This document shows positions 56,311-62,950 of a stretch of DNA of 62,950 nt, one piece after another. Positions within the stretch are counted from its first letter, which is position 1. The number at the start of each line of letters is the position of its first letter. The notes under the pieces are model-generated. The model had not been told where the DNA came from and ran no database searches. It saw nothing but the letters and a program-made list of their open reading frames with translations. Source of the DNA: Shewanella sp. Isolate13. GTDB taxonomy: Bacteria; Pseudomonadota; Gammaproteobacteria; Enterobacterales; Shewanellaceae. Location of the stretch: NCBI RefSeq assembly GCF_022398325.1, contig NZ_JAKEVD010000028.1, forward strand, positions 1 through 62,950, given 5' to 3'. A program made the position numbers and the translations under genes.

Positions 56311-56344
56311 CACTAACTCGTTTTTGGACAGGAACGCGTTAGTG
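56311..56344. terminator. Imperfect hairpin after the serine recombinase
   Basis: CACTAACTCGTT pairs with AACGCGTTAGTG with one mismatch around a 10-base loop, 29 bp after the stop. No T-tract is present. Probably a weak terminator. Confidence 0.4.
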
Positions 56345-56393
56345 CAAAGGGTCTAAGAATGGGTAGTGGAATTAGCAAATGTATGGGTATCAA

Positions 56394-57008
56394 TTAAAGT
56401 TTACACTGACCCCACTTATTCTTGGCACCATCAGCTGAGACTTGAGCGATACGTCTTCTCAACGGGTTGAGCAATGTGGGTAACACTTCATTATCGGCAA
56501 CGTTAACCAGAGTAACTTCAGCTGACACAATCTCATGCGTATTACAATCAACTGCCAGGTGTAGCTTACGCCAAGTACGGCGCTTTTCTTTGCCGTGCTT
56601 ACGGGTTTTCCATTCACCTTCACCGTAAACTTTGAGACCTGTTGAATCAATAACAACATGTGACACAGGATCATGACTCTTTGCCCGATACTTAATTTCA
56701 ACAGTCTTAGCTCGCTTACTGATACAGCTGTAACTCGGGGAGCTCAGTGCTACATCCATAAGCTGGAATATCGAGTTGGTAAAGCCTTCTAGTGCTCACA
56801 GAGACAAGTTGAATACGCCTTTAACAACCAGTGCTGTTTCAATAGCAACATCGGAGTAAATATATCCTCGGCCACGACGACCATGGTGTTGAGTACATCG
56901 CCAAGACTTAATCGCTTGCTCATCAATCCAGAACGTCAGAGAGCCACGATTGACGAGTGCTTTGATGTACTGAGACCAATTGGTTATTTTATGTTTAGAC
57001 TTTCCCAT
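56394..57008 (-). pseudogene. IS5-family transposase remnant
   Basis: The frame encodes an IS5-type transposase N-terminus (KHKITNWSQYIKALVNRGSLT) and the first DDE region (HVVIDSTGLKVYGEGEWK, then WRKLHLAVD). A TGA at 56796-56798 interrupts it where relatives would be expected to have an arginine (CGA), and the last third of the enzyme is missing after VSADGA. Two lesions show that it is dead. It separates the recombinases from the AT-rich cargo. Confidence 0.85.
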
Positions 57009-57117
57009 CTTGCCGCTTTCTCATAACTACCTTGGGAAATCAGATCACGCTAACGGCAAAAGGTTCATTCGATTTAGGAAACAAGACCCCGCTCAGAAAG
57101 TCCAATAGCCATTAAAA

Positions 57118-57177
57118 TTGACTTCCTACTCAACGTAGCCGTATAGTATTTCTGCTGTATTCACATCGTGTGAATAC
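57118..57177 (+). promoter_or_regulatory. Promoter with palindromic operator before the secreted cargo gene
   Basis: TTGACT, an 18-base spacer and TATAGT form a good sigma-70 promoter. A perfect 9-bp inverted repeat GTATTCACA/TGTGAATAC (57157-57177) lies just downstream, where a repressor would block transcription. Confidence 0.6.
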
Positions 57178-57203
57178 TATTTATTTTTTAAAGGAACTAA
57201 AAA

Positions 57204-58058
57204 ATGAAAAAGCTTTATATTTTACTATTTATAACAATATCACTGCTCACTTCAAAAACATCTTACGCATCTTCAGTCCTTAAACTTTGCACTACCTGTT
57301 CTAGCGATACTAGTTTCTTATATACAGCAAAGGCTGTCGTTGAACCCGGAATAAGTACGGTTAAAACACTTAATCCCTATACTGGGGAGTTAAAATCCTA
57401 TCGTGTTGACATAGAGCCATTTGAACCCGGTTATGAAGATAGAGGAGGTCTAATTTTAACAGAAATATCTCCTTCCTCTAATGAATTACAAAGAGCAGCT
57501 GAAGTTAAAAATGCACTAAATGATATCCATGACTTTTTTAATGCGGATAGAGTCATACCTGATAGTGTTGTCGGTAGTGGATATGACATTATTGGGGTAA
57601 GTAGTAACTTAGATGATGTAATTTCATATTATAATCAAAGCCTAACACTAGGTAGCCGTTGGTCTGTATATATAGGTTCACTTGGTGCATTAGCAGGAAA
57701 GGTTGTAAATGTAACAATTACAGCTAGTATTGGCTTCTCCGATGCTATGACTGGAACCATAGCAATTTCAGGAATAAATTCTAAAGGTGAAGTAGAGTTC
57801 GTTTTAATTGATATGAAAGATGCGAAAGGTAATGATATACCGGTAAACAAAAAAGAAGCTGAAGATCAAAAAGATAACCTTATGAACTTCGACTCTATTC
57901 ACGAGGTTAGTATATTCTTGAATACTGTATCAAGATTTGGTGTTACTTATGTTAGAACTATGAGCAGACTAAAGACAGGTGGAAGTGGTAGCGGTAGCGG
58001 CTCAATAACCGATATTATTTGTGATAAAGACGGGAAGTGTGTCATAGTATTAAATTAG
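57204..58058 (+). CDS. Secreted protein of unknown function, island cargo
   Basis: A 284-residue protein with a clear signal peptide (about 1-22, cleavage near SYAS). The mature protein begins with a paired-cysteine motif LCTTCSSD, has a hydrophobic glycine/alanine-rich stretch around residue 155-175, and ends with a glycine/serine repeat (GGSGSGSG) and a second cysteine pair DIICDKDGKC. Base composition is much more AT-rich than the host genes. AAAGGAA precedes the start. No family recognised; an antibacterial or phage-defence role would be speculation. Confidence 0.7.
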   Translation: MKKLYILLFITISLLTSKTSYASSVLKLCTTCSSDTSFLYTAKAVVEPGISTVKTLNPYTGELKSYRVDIEPFEPGYEDRGGLILTEISPSSNELQRAAEVKNALNDIHDFFNADRVIPDSVVGSGYDIIGVSSNLDDVISYYNQSLTLGSRWSVYIGSLGALAGKVVNVTITASIGFSDAMTGTIAISGINSKGEVEFVLIDMKDAKGNDIPVNKKEAEDQKDNLMNFDSIHEVSIFLNTVSRFGVTYVRTMSRLKTGGSGSGSGSITDIICDKDGKCVIVLN

Positions 58059-58070
58059 AGGAGAATACTG

Positions 58071-58283
58071 ATGCTATCAATAAACGAAGTATTTGTTAGT
58101 TACTTAATTGTCACAAGTATATTTATTTGTACTCTTTTATACTTAAAAAAAATTAATACCATAAAAAATAGCCAACTAATCTTATATTCAGCATTATGCA
58201 TTTTATTTTTTCCTTTAGGATGGTTTCTGTGCATCAAAACTCTAATAGGGAATACACTTAAAGAAACATATAACAAAGCATAA
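58071..58283 (+). CDS. Small two-helix membrane protein, partner of the secreted cargo protein
   Basis: A 70-residue protein with two hydrophobic helices (about 8-26 and 35-57) joined by a basic loop KKINTIKNSQ. It starts 12 bp after the secreted protein gene, with GAGGAG upstream, and is followed by a strong terminator, so the two form a short operon. The layout resembles toxin/immunity or effector/anchor pairs, but nothing in the sequence proves this. Confidence 0.65.
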   Translation: MLSINEVFVSYLIVTSIFICTLLYLKKINTIKNSQLILYSALCILFFPLGWFLCIKTLIGNTLKETYNKA

Positions 58284-58289
58284 AATATT

Positions 58290-58327
58290 AGTAGCTTTAT
58301 GATGGCATAGTCATAAAGCTACTTTTT
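58290..58327 (+). terminator. Terminator of the two-gene cargo operon
   Basis: Perfect 13-bp stem AGTAGCTTTATGA/TCATAAAGCTACT, 8-base loop, followed by TTTTT, seven bases after the stop. Confidence 0.9.
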
Positions 58328-58528
58328 CATCTACCAGCAAAAACTATGATATTTTTCCTACTTTCATAACTTATTTTGTTAATAACAATAAAAACTATCA
58401 ATATCATTCCACACCTTTGTACATATCATAATTCACAAAACTCACATTACATAAAGTGTAATAGTAGACATTATATTGATTAACTAACGCATTGTGATAT
58501 TAGCACTCAACTAAAACTGTGACAGATA

Positions 58529-58561
58529 AGCACCAAAAGTTAATAATTAGCTTTTGGTGCT
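58529..58561. terminator. Terminator-like hairpin
   Basis: Perfect 11-bp stem AGCACCAAAAG/CTTTTGGTGCT with an 11-base loop, just past the 3' end of the minus-strand nuclease-like pseudogene. Between 58328 and 58528 I see only AT-rich sequence. Confidence 0.65.
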
Positions 58562-58572
58562 ATAGCCTCTTG

Positions 58573-59258
58573 CTAACTCTCTAATTCAAAAATTTTTGCC
58601 GATGTTTTAGTAAATACGAATAGAATTTCATGTTTTATAACTGCTACAACTTTGAAACCTTGTCCCCAATAGTTAGCCAATTTTTTAACGGTATAAGCCC
58701 AGCCTAAAGAGTCCTCAAACACGGGGGAGGATTGGTTGTGATAGATAAGTAGGCCATCGACAGCAGCACGCTTGTAGAGAGTATGAGTTTTTTGTCTTTA
58801 ATAACAACCGTTTCAAAAATGGATTGAGCAAACTCAACTTCCACACGATCACCAACCCAAGGCTCGCCCGTTAACTCGTTTCTAGATGCAATTAGCTTTA
58901 ATTCCTTAGTACTTCGTTCTGGTTGTCCCCACTTAAATAGTGAGGGATCCAAAACGGAGTTTTCATTTTTTGCTTCAGATAAGGTTTGAACTCTTGCATA
59001 ATCTGGATGTATTACTTTTGTTAATTCAACACCATATGTCAAACCTGACATTTCAATCCAATAGTCAGGCATTTCGGACTTTTCAATTGAAATTGGAAAG
59101 CTAATTATTTTGTTGCTATGTAAGATAGATAAAGCTTTGTGAAGGCTCCATTTTTCACAATGTTCGGTTTTTCGCTTCTTTCCTCTTGGAGGCACAACAA
59201 TATTTAGTTGGCGAAGAACCTCATAAAACTGAGTTGAACAACTTGCTTAATAGTTCAT
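58573..59258 (-). pseudogene. Broken nuclease-like cargo gene
   Basis: The intact central frame (58704-59195) encodes PDYWIEMSGLTYGVELTKV, a pattern reminiscent of PD-(D/E)XK nucleases but not proven. A -1 shift in the T6 run (A6 on the coding strand) at 58788-58793 recovers a convincing C-terminus (YKRAAVDGLLIYHN, WGQGFKVVAVIKHE) to a TAG at 58573. Upstream, an ATG at 59258 with AGGAGG is in frame but meets TAA at the fourth codon. Two lesions make this a pseudogene, unless sequencing errors are involved. Confidence 0.6.
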
Positions 59259-59688
59259 TTTTCCTCCTAGAATCAACTTCCTAAGAAATTCAACCTCATC
59301 CATCATGAATATCAGCAAATGCATAAGCCCATATCTCACATAACAATTGAAGTGTACATGTGCATAAATTTGGTAAAACGCATATGCACATTGAACAAAC
59401 CTATCATTCAAGCCAAGCTATTGATTAATAGGCAATCTACCATAATCATGCTGAATGAACGAATACGGAAAATTGAAAACTGAGAATTGATTATGGGTTA
59501 GTATAGGTAGGCCAACTGGCTTGTTACTTATCTGTACCACTTACCGCCTGTAACACACTTTAGGGCAAAAACGAGATAGATCAATCTGTCTATATCTACT
59601 GACTCATAGTCATGTATAGGGACAAATACCTCTAAAAGTTACTCCCAACGTTGTTAAGAACAATGAAAAAGCGAATATAAAAATCAAT
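59259..59688. other. AT-rich region with no supported gene
   Basis: About 430 bases upstream of the nuclease-like pseudogene. Minus-strand reading shows short frames (for example one ending CEIWAYAFADIHDG near 59297) that look like debris of a lost gene, but nothing that can be named. Confidence 0.35.
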
Positions 59689-59750
59689 ATGTACAGCGTT
59701 ATCATATTTGATAACGCTGTACATGACTGTTATCAAATATGATAACAGTC
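59689..59750. repeat. Two tandem palindromes with the same core
   Basis: The first (59689-59724) has perfect 16-bp arms ending in GTTATCA/TGATAAC around TATT; the second (59725-59750) has perfect 11-bp arms with the same core in opposite orientation (loop AATA). They abut directly. They lie 45 bases beyond the helicase stop and may be operators, recombination sites or transcription-stop hairpins. Confidence 0.75.
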
Positions 59751-59795
59751 AGAGAGTTTTTTCAAAATGGTGACACCATAAATAGGGTTTCCGCA

Positions 59796-60866
59796 TCAAA
59801 AAGGTGAGTTGAAAGTAGATACCACCTTTTCTCTAAAGCCACCTAAAATCTCAAAAGATGGCGATTGCCCCCAAGTGAGCCCTCGATTGTTAGGTGGCGC
59901 TAAAATGGGAAATTGTGATTCATTTTTGTATGGTGTACTAAACCTAACTTTATGCTCAGCTTGAGATGAGGAGTTTGCTCGTATTATATCGCCTCCCCCC
60001 TGCACTGCGGAGACTGTAACAGTTTCAGACTCCCTGAATATAACGGGTACATCAGGTATTTCTTCAGCGATACGATTTGCAAATTCTACAAGCTTTGGTG
60101 CTGCAAAAGTATATAGCCAAGCCTCCTGATTGATAGCCTTGTTTACTCGTAATATCCTACCGAGTACTTGCCTAAAATAGAGTTCTGTTTTAACTCTGCT
60201 TAGGTGGCAACAAACATGTAAACGCGGAATGTCAGTACCTTCGCTTATCATGCCAACACTGACAATCCAGTTCGTTGTACTGCTTCTAAACTCATTGATT
60301 TTAAGTGAAGGTAGATCTTCTTTATAGGTAACCACTTCGGCTGTTTGTGCATATTCATTTCTGAGCATATTCAGAATATATGTGGCATGCTCGATTGATG
60401 ATGCAACGACAAGTCCAGCAGCATTAGGGTTGTGCAGTCTAATGTCGTCGAGCTTGTTAGTCGCCAGCGTTAGGGCGTGCCGAATGGCTACATCATTTTT
60501 AATGATCGATTGGTAAGTAACTAATGAACCTTTGAATAGAGCGTCTAGACCATTAAACGTCTTAGTTTCATTTTCTTCGTCAGTAACCGAAATTCTTTCA
60601 TTATCGATTAATACAATCTTTGGGCTTCGGCATACACCGTCTGCAACAGCTTCCCTTAAACCGTAGATATAATCACACTGTATTTGATTGTCTGGATCTG
60701 TATAACGAGATAAAGCTATCGGTGCTTGATCTGAGCGCCATGGAGTGCCAGTTAACGCTAAAGTATATTCGGCTTGGCTTTGAATATTCAATAAGATCTC
60801 TTCCCCCCAGGCGTTAGCATCTTCAAGAGAACTGCCAGAGCAATGATGGATCTCGTCAAATATCAC
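59796..60866 (-). pseudogene. 5'-truncated DExH helicase
   Basis: The C-terminal two thirds of an SF2 helicase: DEIHH (motif II) near its first residues, LALTGTPWRS (motif III), VSVGMISEGTDIPRL (motif V) and YFRQVLGRILRVN (motif VI). The Walker A domain is missing. The same frame reads back only to about 60905, where the sequence switches to the truncated plus-strand DUF6338-like gene. Such helicases are common in restriction and phage-defence systems. Without motif I it cannot hydrolyse ATP. Confidence 0.75.
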
Positions 60867-60906
60867 GAGTACCCGATTTTGTTTTAACAGTTGCCAGAAA
60901 TCTTCC

Positions 60907-61440
60907 TTGAATAACGTTAAGCTAATTTTTGATGTTCTAATTTACTCCTTTCTAAGTTTCGTTATTGTTGATTGGCTTTATAGTTGGGAGCCAATTTTTA
61001 GTATTAACAAGTCAGTTGATAATGTATACACATACACAGCATCATCGGATGTAAAGGCAATAGCCTTAACGTTAATTTCATCTGTGTTCTTACCAATTGT
61101 TGTTGGTGCATTTCTTCATCATGACCTTCATATGAGGGTTCTTAGGTTTCTAAAAGTAACAAACAAAACCTCAAGAGATACCGCGTGGGATGATGTTTTC
61201 ACTAACACGGATAGATATATCACTGTTCACTTAAAAAATGGTAATAGGTTAACTGGGTGGCCTATGTACTATTCAAACTCTCCAGATGAAGGTTTTCTAT
61301 ATATTTACGAACCTGCGTGGGTAGATGATGATAATCAATACTTAGAAACTAATTCACATGGTGTTTTGGTAAATAAGGATGAAATAGAGTTTGTTGAATT
61401 TTTAAAGCAAGACGACGAAAGAGGAAATGAAAGTGAATAA
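60907..61440 (+). CDS. DUF6338-like membrane protein, probably 5'-truncated
   Basis: A frame of 177 residues with two hydrophobic segments (about 7-24 and 50-70) and a C-terminal soluble domain with TAWDDVF, RYITVHLKNGNRLTGWPMYYS and LYIYEPAWV, which resembles the DUF6338 family. Family members normally have an extra N-terminal helix that is absent here, and the TTG start has no good ribosome site. The gene therefore appears cut at the same junction as the helicase. DUF6338 proteins are frequent island cargo; function unknown. Confidence 0.6.
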   Translation: MNNVKLIFDVLIYSFLSFVIVDWLYSWEPIFSINKSVDNVYTYTASSDVKAIALTLISSVFLPIVVGAFLHHDLHMRVLRFLKVTNKTSRDTAWDDVFTNTDRYITVHLKNGNRLTGWPMYYSNSPDEGFLYIYEPAWVDDDNQYLETNSHGVLVNKDEIEFVEFLKQDDERGNESE

Positions 61441-61579
61441 TGACAAAAATGGTAATTCAAATACTCGCCCTCAAGATACTGGGCGTGGCAAGGAACAAGC
61501 TAATAACGGTTATAAACCGCCTTCAAATATTAGACGACCTTCTCCTTCAACAAAGCCACCAACAACAAAAGGTGAATAA
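61427..61579 (+). CDS. Small proline-rich disordered protein next to the DUF6338-like gene
   Basis: A 50-residue frame beginning at the ATG at 61427, overlapping the end of the DUF6338-like gene in another frame, with GAGG just upstream. It is polar, with Asn, Gly and Lys first and a proline-rich end (RRPSPSTKPPTTKGE). The overlap indicates co-translation. Likely a small partner of the DUF6338-like protein; no known domain. Confidence 0.55.
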   Translation: MKVNNDKNGNSNTRPQDTGRGKEQANNGYKPPSNIRRPSPSTKPPTTKGE

Positions 61580-62038
61580 TTCAATTTAATAAAGCAATTA
61601 AGGTGATGCGTTACACTCGACGGTTTTGGTACGGAGTTCAGTGCGCCTTGCTGGTTCAGTGGAGCACACCTTATTGCTGGCGTTACCGCATCGTAGATTG
61701 CCATACTTTCGCTAATGAAATAGTTATTTTAAGAGCTTAAGCTCTATCGCATTTTTGTCCAAAATGTGAGATAGCTATGATGCTGATGAGTTGTGATCAC
61801 CAAGCGATTCTGTCGTACTTTAATTAACAACCTGCTCTCCCGTATGACAATCAGCTATGAACCTTTCTACCGCGAACCATTGCACCGCCTAAACTTTTTA
61901 TGACAGTTCACTACTTTAAAAAGCGTCAAAAACAGCTCTGTTTACAAAAAAATATGACAATTGATATAATTATAATTAAAAAGGGAAATTTATTAACCTA
62001 ACCCACTGTTAAATGTAGACTTCATTGGAACCTGTCAA
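61580..62038. other. Right-end non-coding region of the island
   Basis: No supported gene. It holds two imperfect direct repeats around GTTCAGTG (61638-61690), a 14-bp palindrome AGAGCTTAAGCTCT (61732-61745) and the TATGACA repeats listed separately. The stretch from 61920 is very AT-rich, as expected for a recombinase-bending region near an attachment site. Confidence 0.5.
61843..61960 (+). repeat. Three TATGACA repeats at the right island end
   Basis: TATGACAA at 61843-61850, TATGACAG at 61899-61906 and TATGACAA at 61953-61960, spaced 56 and 54 bp in the same orientation, echo the two at the left end. The 7-mer occurs elsewhere by chance, so the regular spacing is the main support. Confidence 0.5.
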
Positions 62039-62069
62039 GTTTTATGTCCCAAGTTATTTCCAAGGGTGA
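62039..62069 (-). repeat. Right terminal inverted repeat of the island
   Basis: Read on the minus strand it begins TCACCCTTGGAAAT and matches the left end (48429-48459) at 22 of 31 positions. Six bases, TAGTAT, separate it from the resumed bcp frame. Confidence 0.75.
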
Positions 62070-62075
62070 TAGTAT

Positions 62076-62210
62076 ATGGGTAAAGTCTATGACGGCATTC
62101 ATCGCCTAAGCTTCTTAATCGGACAAGATGGTAAGGTGGCTCACGTGTTCAACAAGTTTAAAACGAAAGAGCATCACGAAGTCGTACTTGAGTATCTTAA
62201 AAACATGTAA
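62076..62210 (+). pseudogene. bcp: 3' part of the host bcp
   Basis: Encodes the last 44 residues of the host Bcp (MGKVYDGIHRLSFLIG ... EHHEVVLEYLKNM), continuing exactly where the 5' part at 48095-48430 stops. The Met codon could act as a start because island sequence supplies AAGGG about ten bases upstream, so a short peptide may be made. It lacks all catalytic cysteines. Together with the 5' part it would give a normal protein of 156 residues. Confidence 0.93.
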
Positions 62211-62226
62211 TGTTTACAATTAATCG

Positions 62227-62253
62227 AAAAAGGAGCCAATTGGCTCCTTTTTT
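62227..62253. terminator. Original bcp terminator, bidirectional
   Basis: GGAGCC/GGCTCC stem around AATT with flanking A- and T-tracts, between bcp and the convergent exporter gene. Confidence 0.9.
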
Positions 62254-62254
62254 A

Positions 62255-62869
62255 TTACCCTATGTATGGGTAAATCAATGCTGCGGCAATTGACCACATG
62301 GTGATACAGATAAACCTATCCAGATAACACCAAGCTTTAGGCTTTTTAAACACAGGGCTTAAATATTTAGCACCTAAGCTTAAGCTGAAGAACCAAACGA
62401 AAGAGGCCAATACCGCTCCAGCGCCAAACCACTGCTTTTCCGTTCCCTCAAACTGCACGCTAATACTGCCGAGTAACACAACCGTGTCTAAGTAAAGGTG
62501 TGGATTGAGTAGGCTAATCGCCAGAGTCGTTAACACTGCCTTCTTCAAGCTATCGGCAGCTAACGTATCATCGCTCTCCATTCTTGACTCACTAAAAGAT
62601 GATTTTAGTGCACCATAACCATAAATCAGTAGAAACAGCGCACCGCCAAAACTGGCGATATCTTTAATCAGTGGGAAAGCCAAAATAAGGTGACCTAAAC
62701 CAGCGACACCTGCGGTTATCATAACCGCATCGATAAATGAACAGATAGCGGCTATCGGTAACGAATGAGAACGTTTCAGCCCTTGTTTTAGAACAAATGC
62801 ATTTTGTGCACCTACTGCCATAATTAGGCTTCCGCCAATCCCCATACCTTGAATAAATGCTGTTTGCAT
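62255..62869 (-). CDS. argO: LysE/ArgO-family amino-acid exporter
   Basis: A 204-residue inner-membrane exporter of basic amino acids. Six hydrophobic helices; the N-terminal signature GGSLIMAVGAQNAFVLKQGL (about 13-32) is typical of the LysE/ArgO branch, and SLLNPHLYLDTVVLLG (about 119-134) is the second conserved segment. ArgO exports arginine in E. coli; here the exact substrate is inferred. The stop lies within the terminator shared with bcp. Confidence 0.88.
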   Translation of the reverse strand: MQTAFIQGMGIGGSLIMAVGAQNAFVLKQGLKRSHSLPIAAICSFIDAVMITAGVAGLGHLILAFPLIKDIASFGGALFLLIYGYGALKSSFSESRMESDDTLAADSLKKAVLTTLAISLLNPHLYLDTVVLLGSISVQFEGTEKQWFGAGAVLASFVWFFSLSLGAKYLSPVFKKPKAWCYLDRFICITMWSIAAALIYPYIG

Positions 62870-62950
62870 ACCTACCTCAAATGCCGCTTAATTTCGATGG
62901 CGCAAGCATAATACCGAGCCAAAAATAAGTACAACTAATATATTTAATAA

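Larger units (their letters stand above)
48429..62075. mobile_element. Integrated genomic island of about 13.6 kb inside bcp
   Basis: The two halves of bcp are separated by 13.6 kb that starts right after the Phe codon of KKF and ends right before the Met codon of MGKVYDG. Imperfect terminal inverted repeats mark both ends. The left end carries a tyrosine-recombinase module, followed by a complete second bcp, a serine recombinase, an IS5 remnant and AT-rich cargo. The exact crossover bases are uncertain by about six bases, because TAGTAT lies between the right repeat and bcp. Gene order recalls Gamma-Mobile-Trio islands; this is a recollection, not a search result. Confidence 0.9.

Noticed and set aside
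56311..56344. Hairpin with CACTAAC and GTTAGTG ends, considered as an integron attC site
   Set aside because: The ends do not fit the RYYYAAC and GTTRRRY core-site rules and there is no integron integrase or cassette array. A terminator-like hairpin is simpler.
58788..58793. Frame change in the nuclease-like gene considered as programmed frameshifting
   Set aside because: The run is not in the ideal slippery phase and the gene has an additional early stop codon, so decay or error is more likely.
59297..59430. Minus-strand cysteine-rich reading frame upstream of the nuclease-like pseudogene
   Set aside because: Short, no convincing start, and repeated TGY codons come from an alternating TGCA-rich sequence. 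Not supportable as a gene.
61732..61745. 14-bp perfect palindrome AGAGCTTAAGCTCT near the right island end
   Set aside because: Too short and isolated to assign a role.

Overview
The window reads as a chromosomal segment of a Shewanella-like marine gammaproteobacterium. The best evidence is the kdnA-kdnB-kdsB cassette for 8-amino-3,8-dideoxy-manno-octulosonate (Kdo8N), a lipopolysaccharide sugar known from Shewanella. The ptsHI-crr, gcvR-bcp, dapA-bamC and roxA genes fit the same group. I see no rRNA, tRNA or CRISPR array.

Layout. 1-8174 (minus strand): the pilin-proximal half of a tight-adherence (Tad/Flp) pilus operon, running from the Flp pilin through prepilin peptidase, an AAA+ ATPase, RcpC, the RcpA secretin, a lipoprotein and TadG/E/F-like pseudopilins to a TadZ protein cut by the window edge. 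8729-10454: an L,D-transpeptidase overlapped by an orphan IS630-type helix-turn-helix gene. 10761-18415: an envelope-glycan cluster (alkaline-phosphatase-superfamily enzyme, GT39, GT2, GT4, UPF0104-type membrane protein). 18556-29894: mostly housekeeping genes (yjbQ, RsmB-like methyltransferase, roxA, exonuclease, chemoreceptor), plus a free-standing malate-synthase-G-like domain divergent from a DUF3612/ScfR-type regulator, and a CheX-like protein with a CheZ-like tail. 29994-48076: ACT protein, PTS, lysine pathway genes, beta carbonic anhydrase, the Kdo8N cassette, an RND pump, bamC-dapA and gcvR.

The most interesting part is 48.43-62.07 kb. A mobile island of about 13.6 kb has inserted inside bcp, which encodes a thiol peroxidase. 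The 5' part of bcp ends at 48430 and its 3' part resumes, with the correct next codon, at 62076. The island has imperfect 31-bp terminal inverted repeats and extra TATGACA repeats at both ends. Its recombination module has two large tyrosine recombinases, a large protein split by a -1 frameshift exactly at an A-AAA-AAC heptamer, and a small basic coiled-coil protein. Directly behind that module is a complete, divergent bcp, so the element appears to replace the gene it destroys. The replacement lacks the resolving cysteine of the host copy.

Behind these genes lies AT-rich, partly decayed cargo: a serine recombinase, an IS5 remnant, a secreted protein with a small two-helix membrane partner under a palindrome-marked promoter, a doubly broken nuclease-like gene, tandem palindromes, and a 5'-truncated DExH helicase joined head to head to a 5'-truncated DUF6338-like gene. 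The gene order recalls the Gamma-Mobile-Trio islands, which carry weapons and phage defences, but that comparison is from memory and was not searched.
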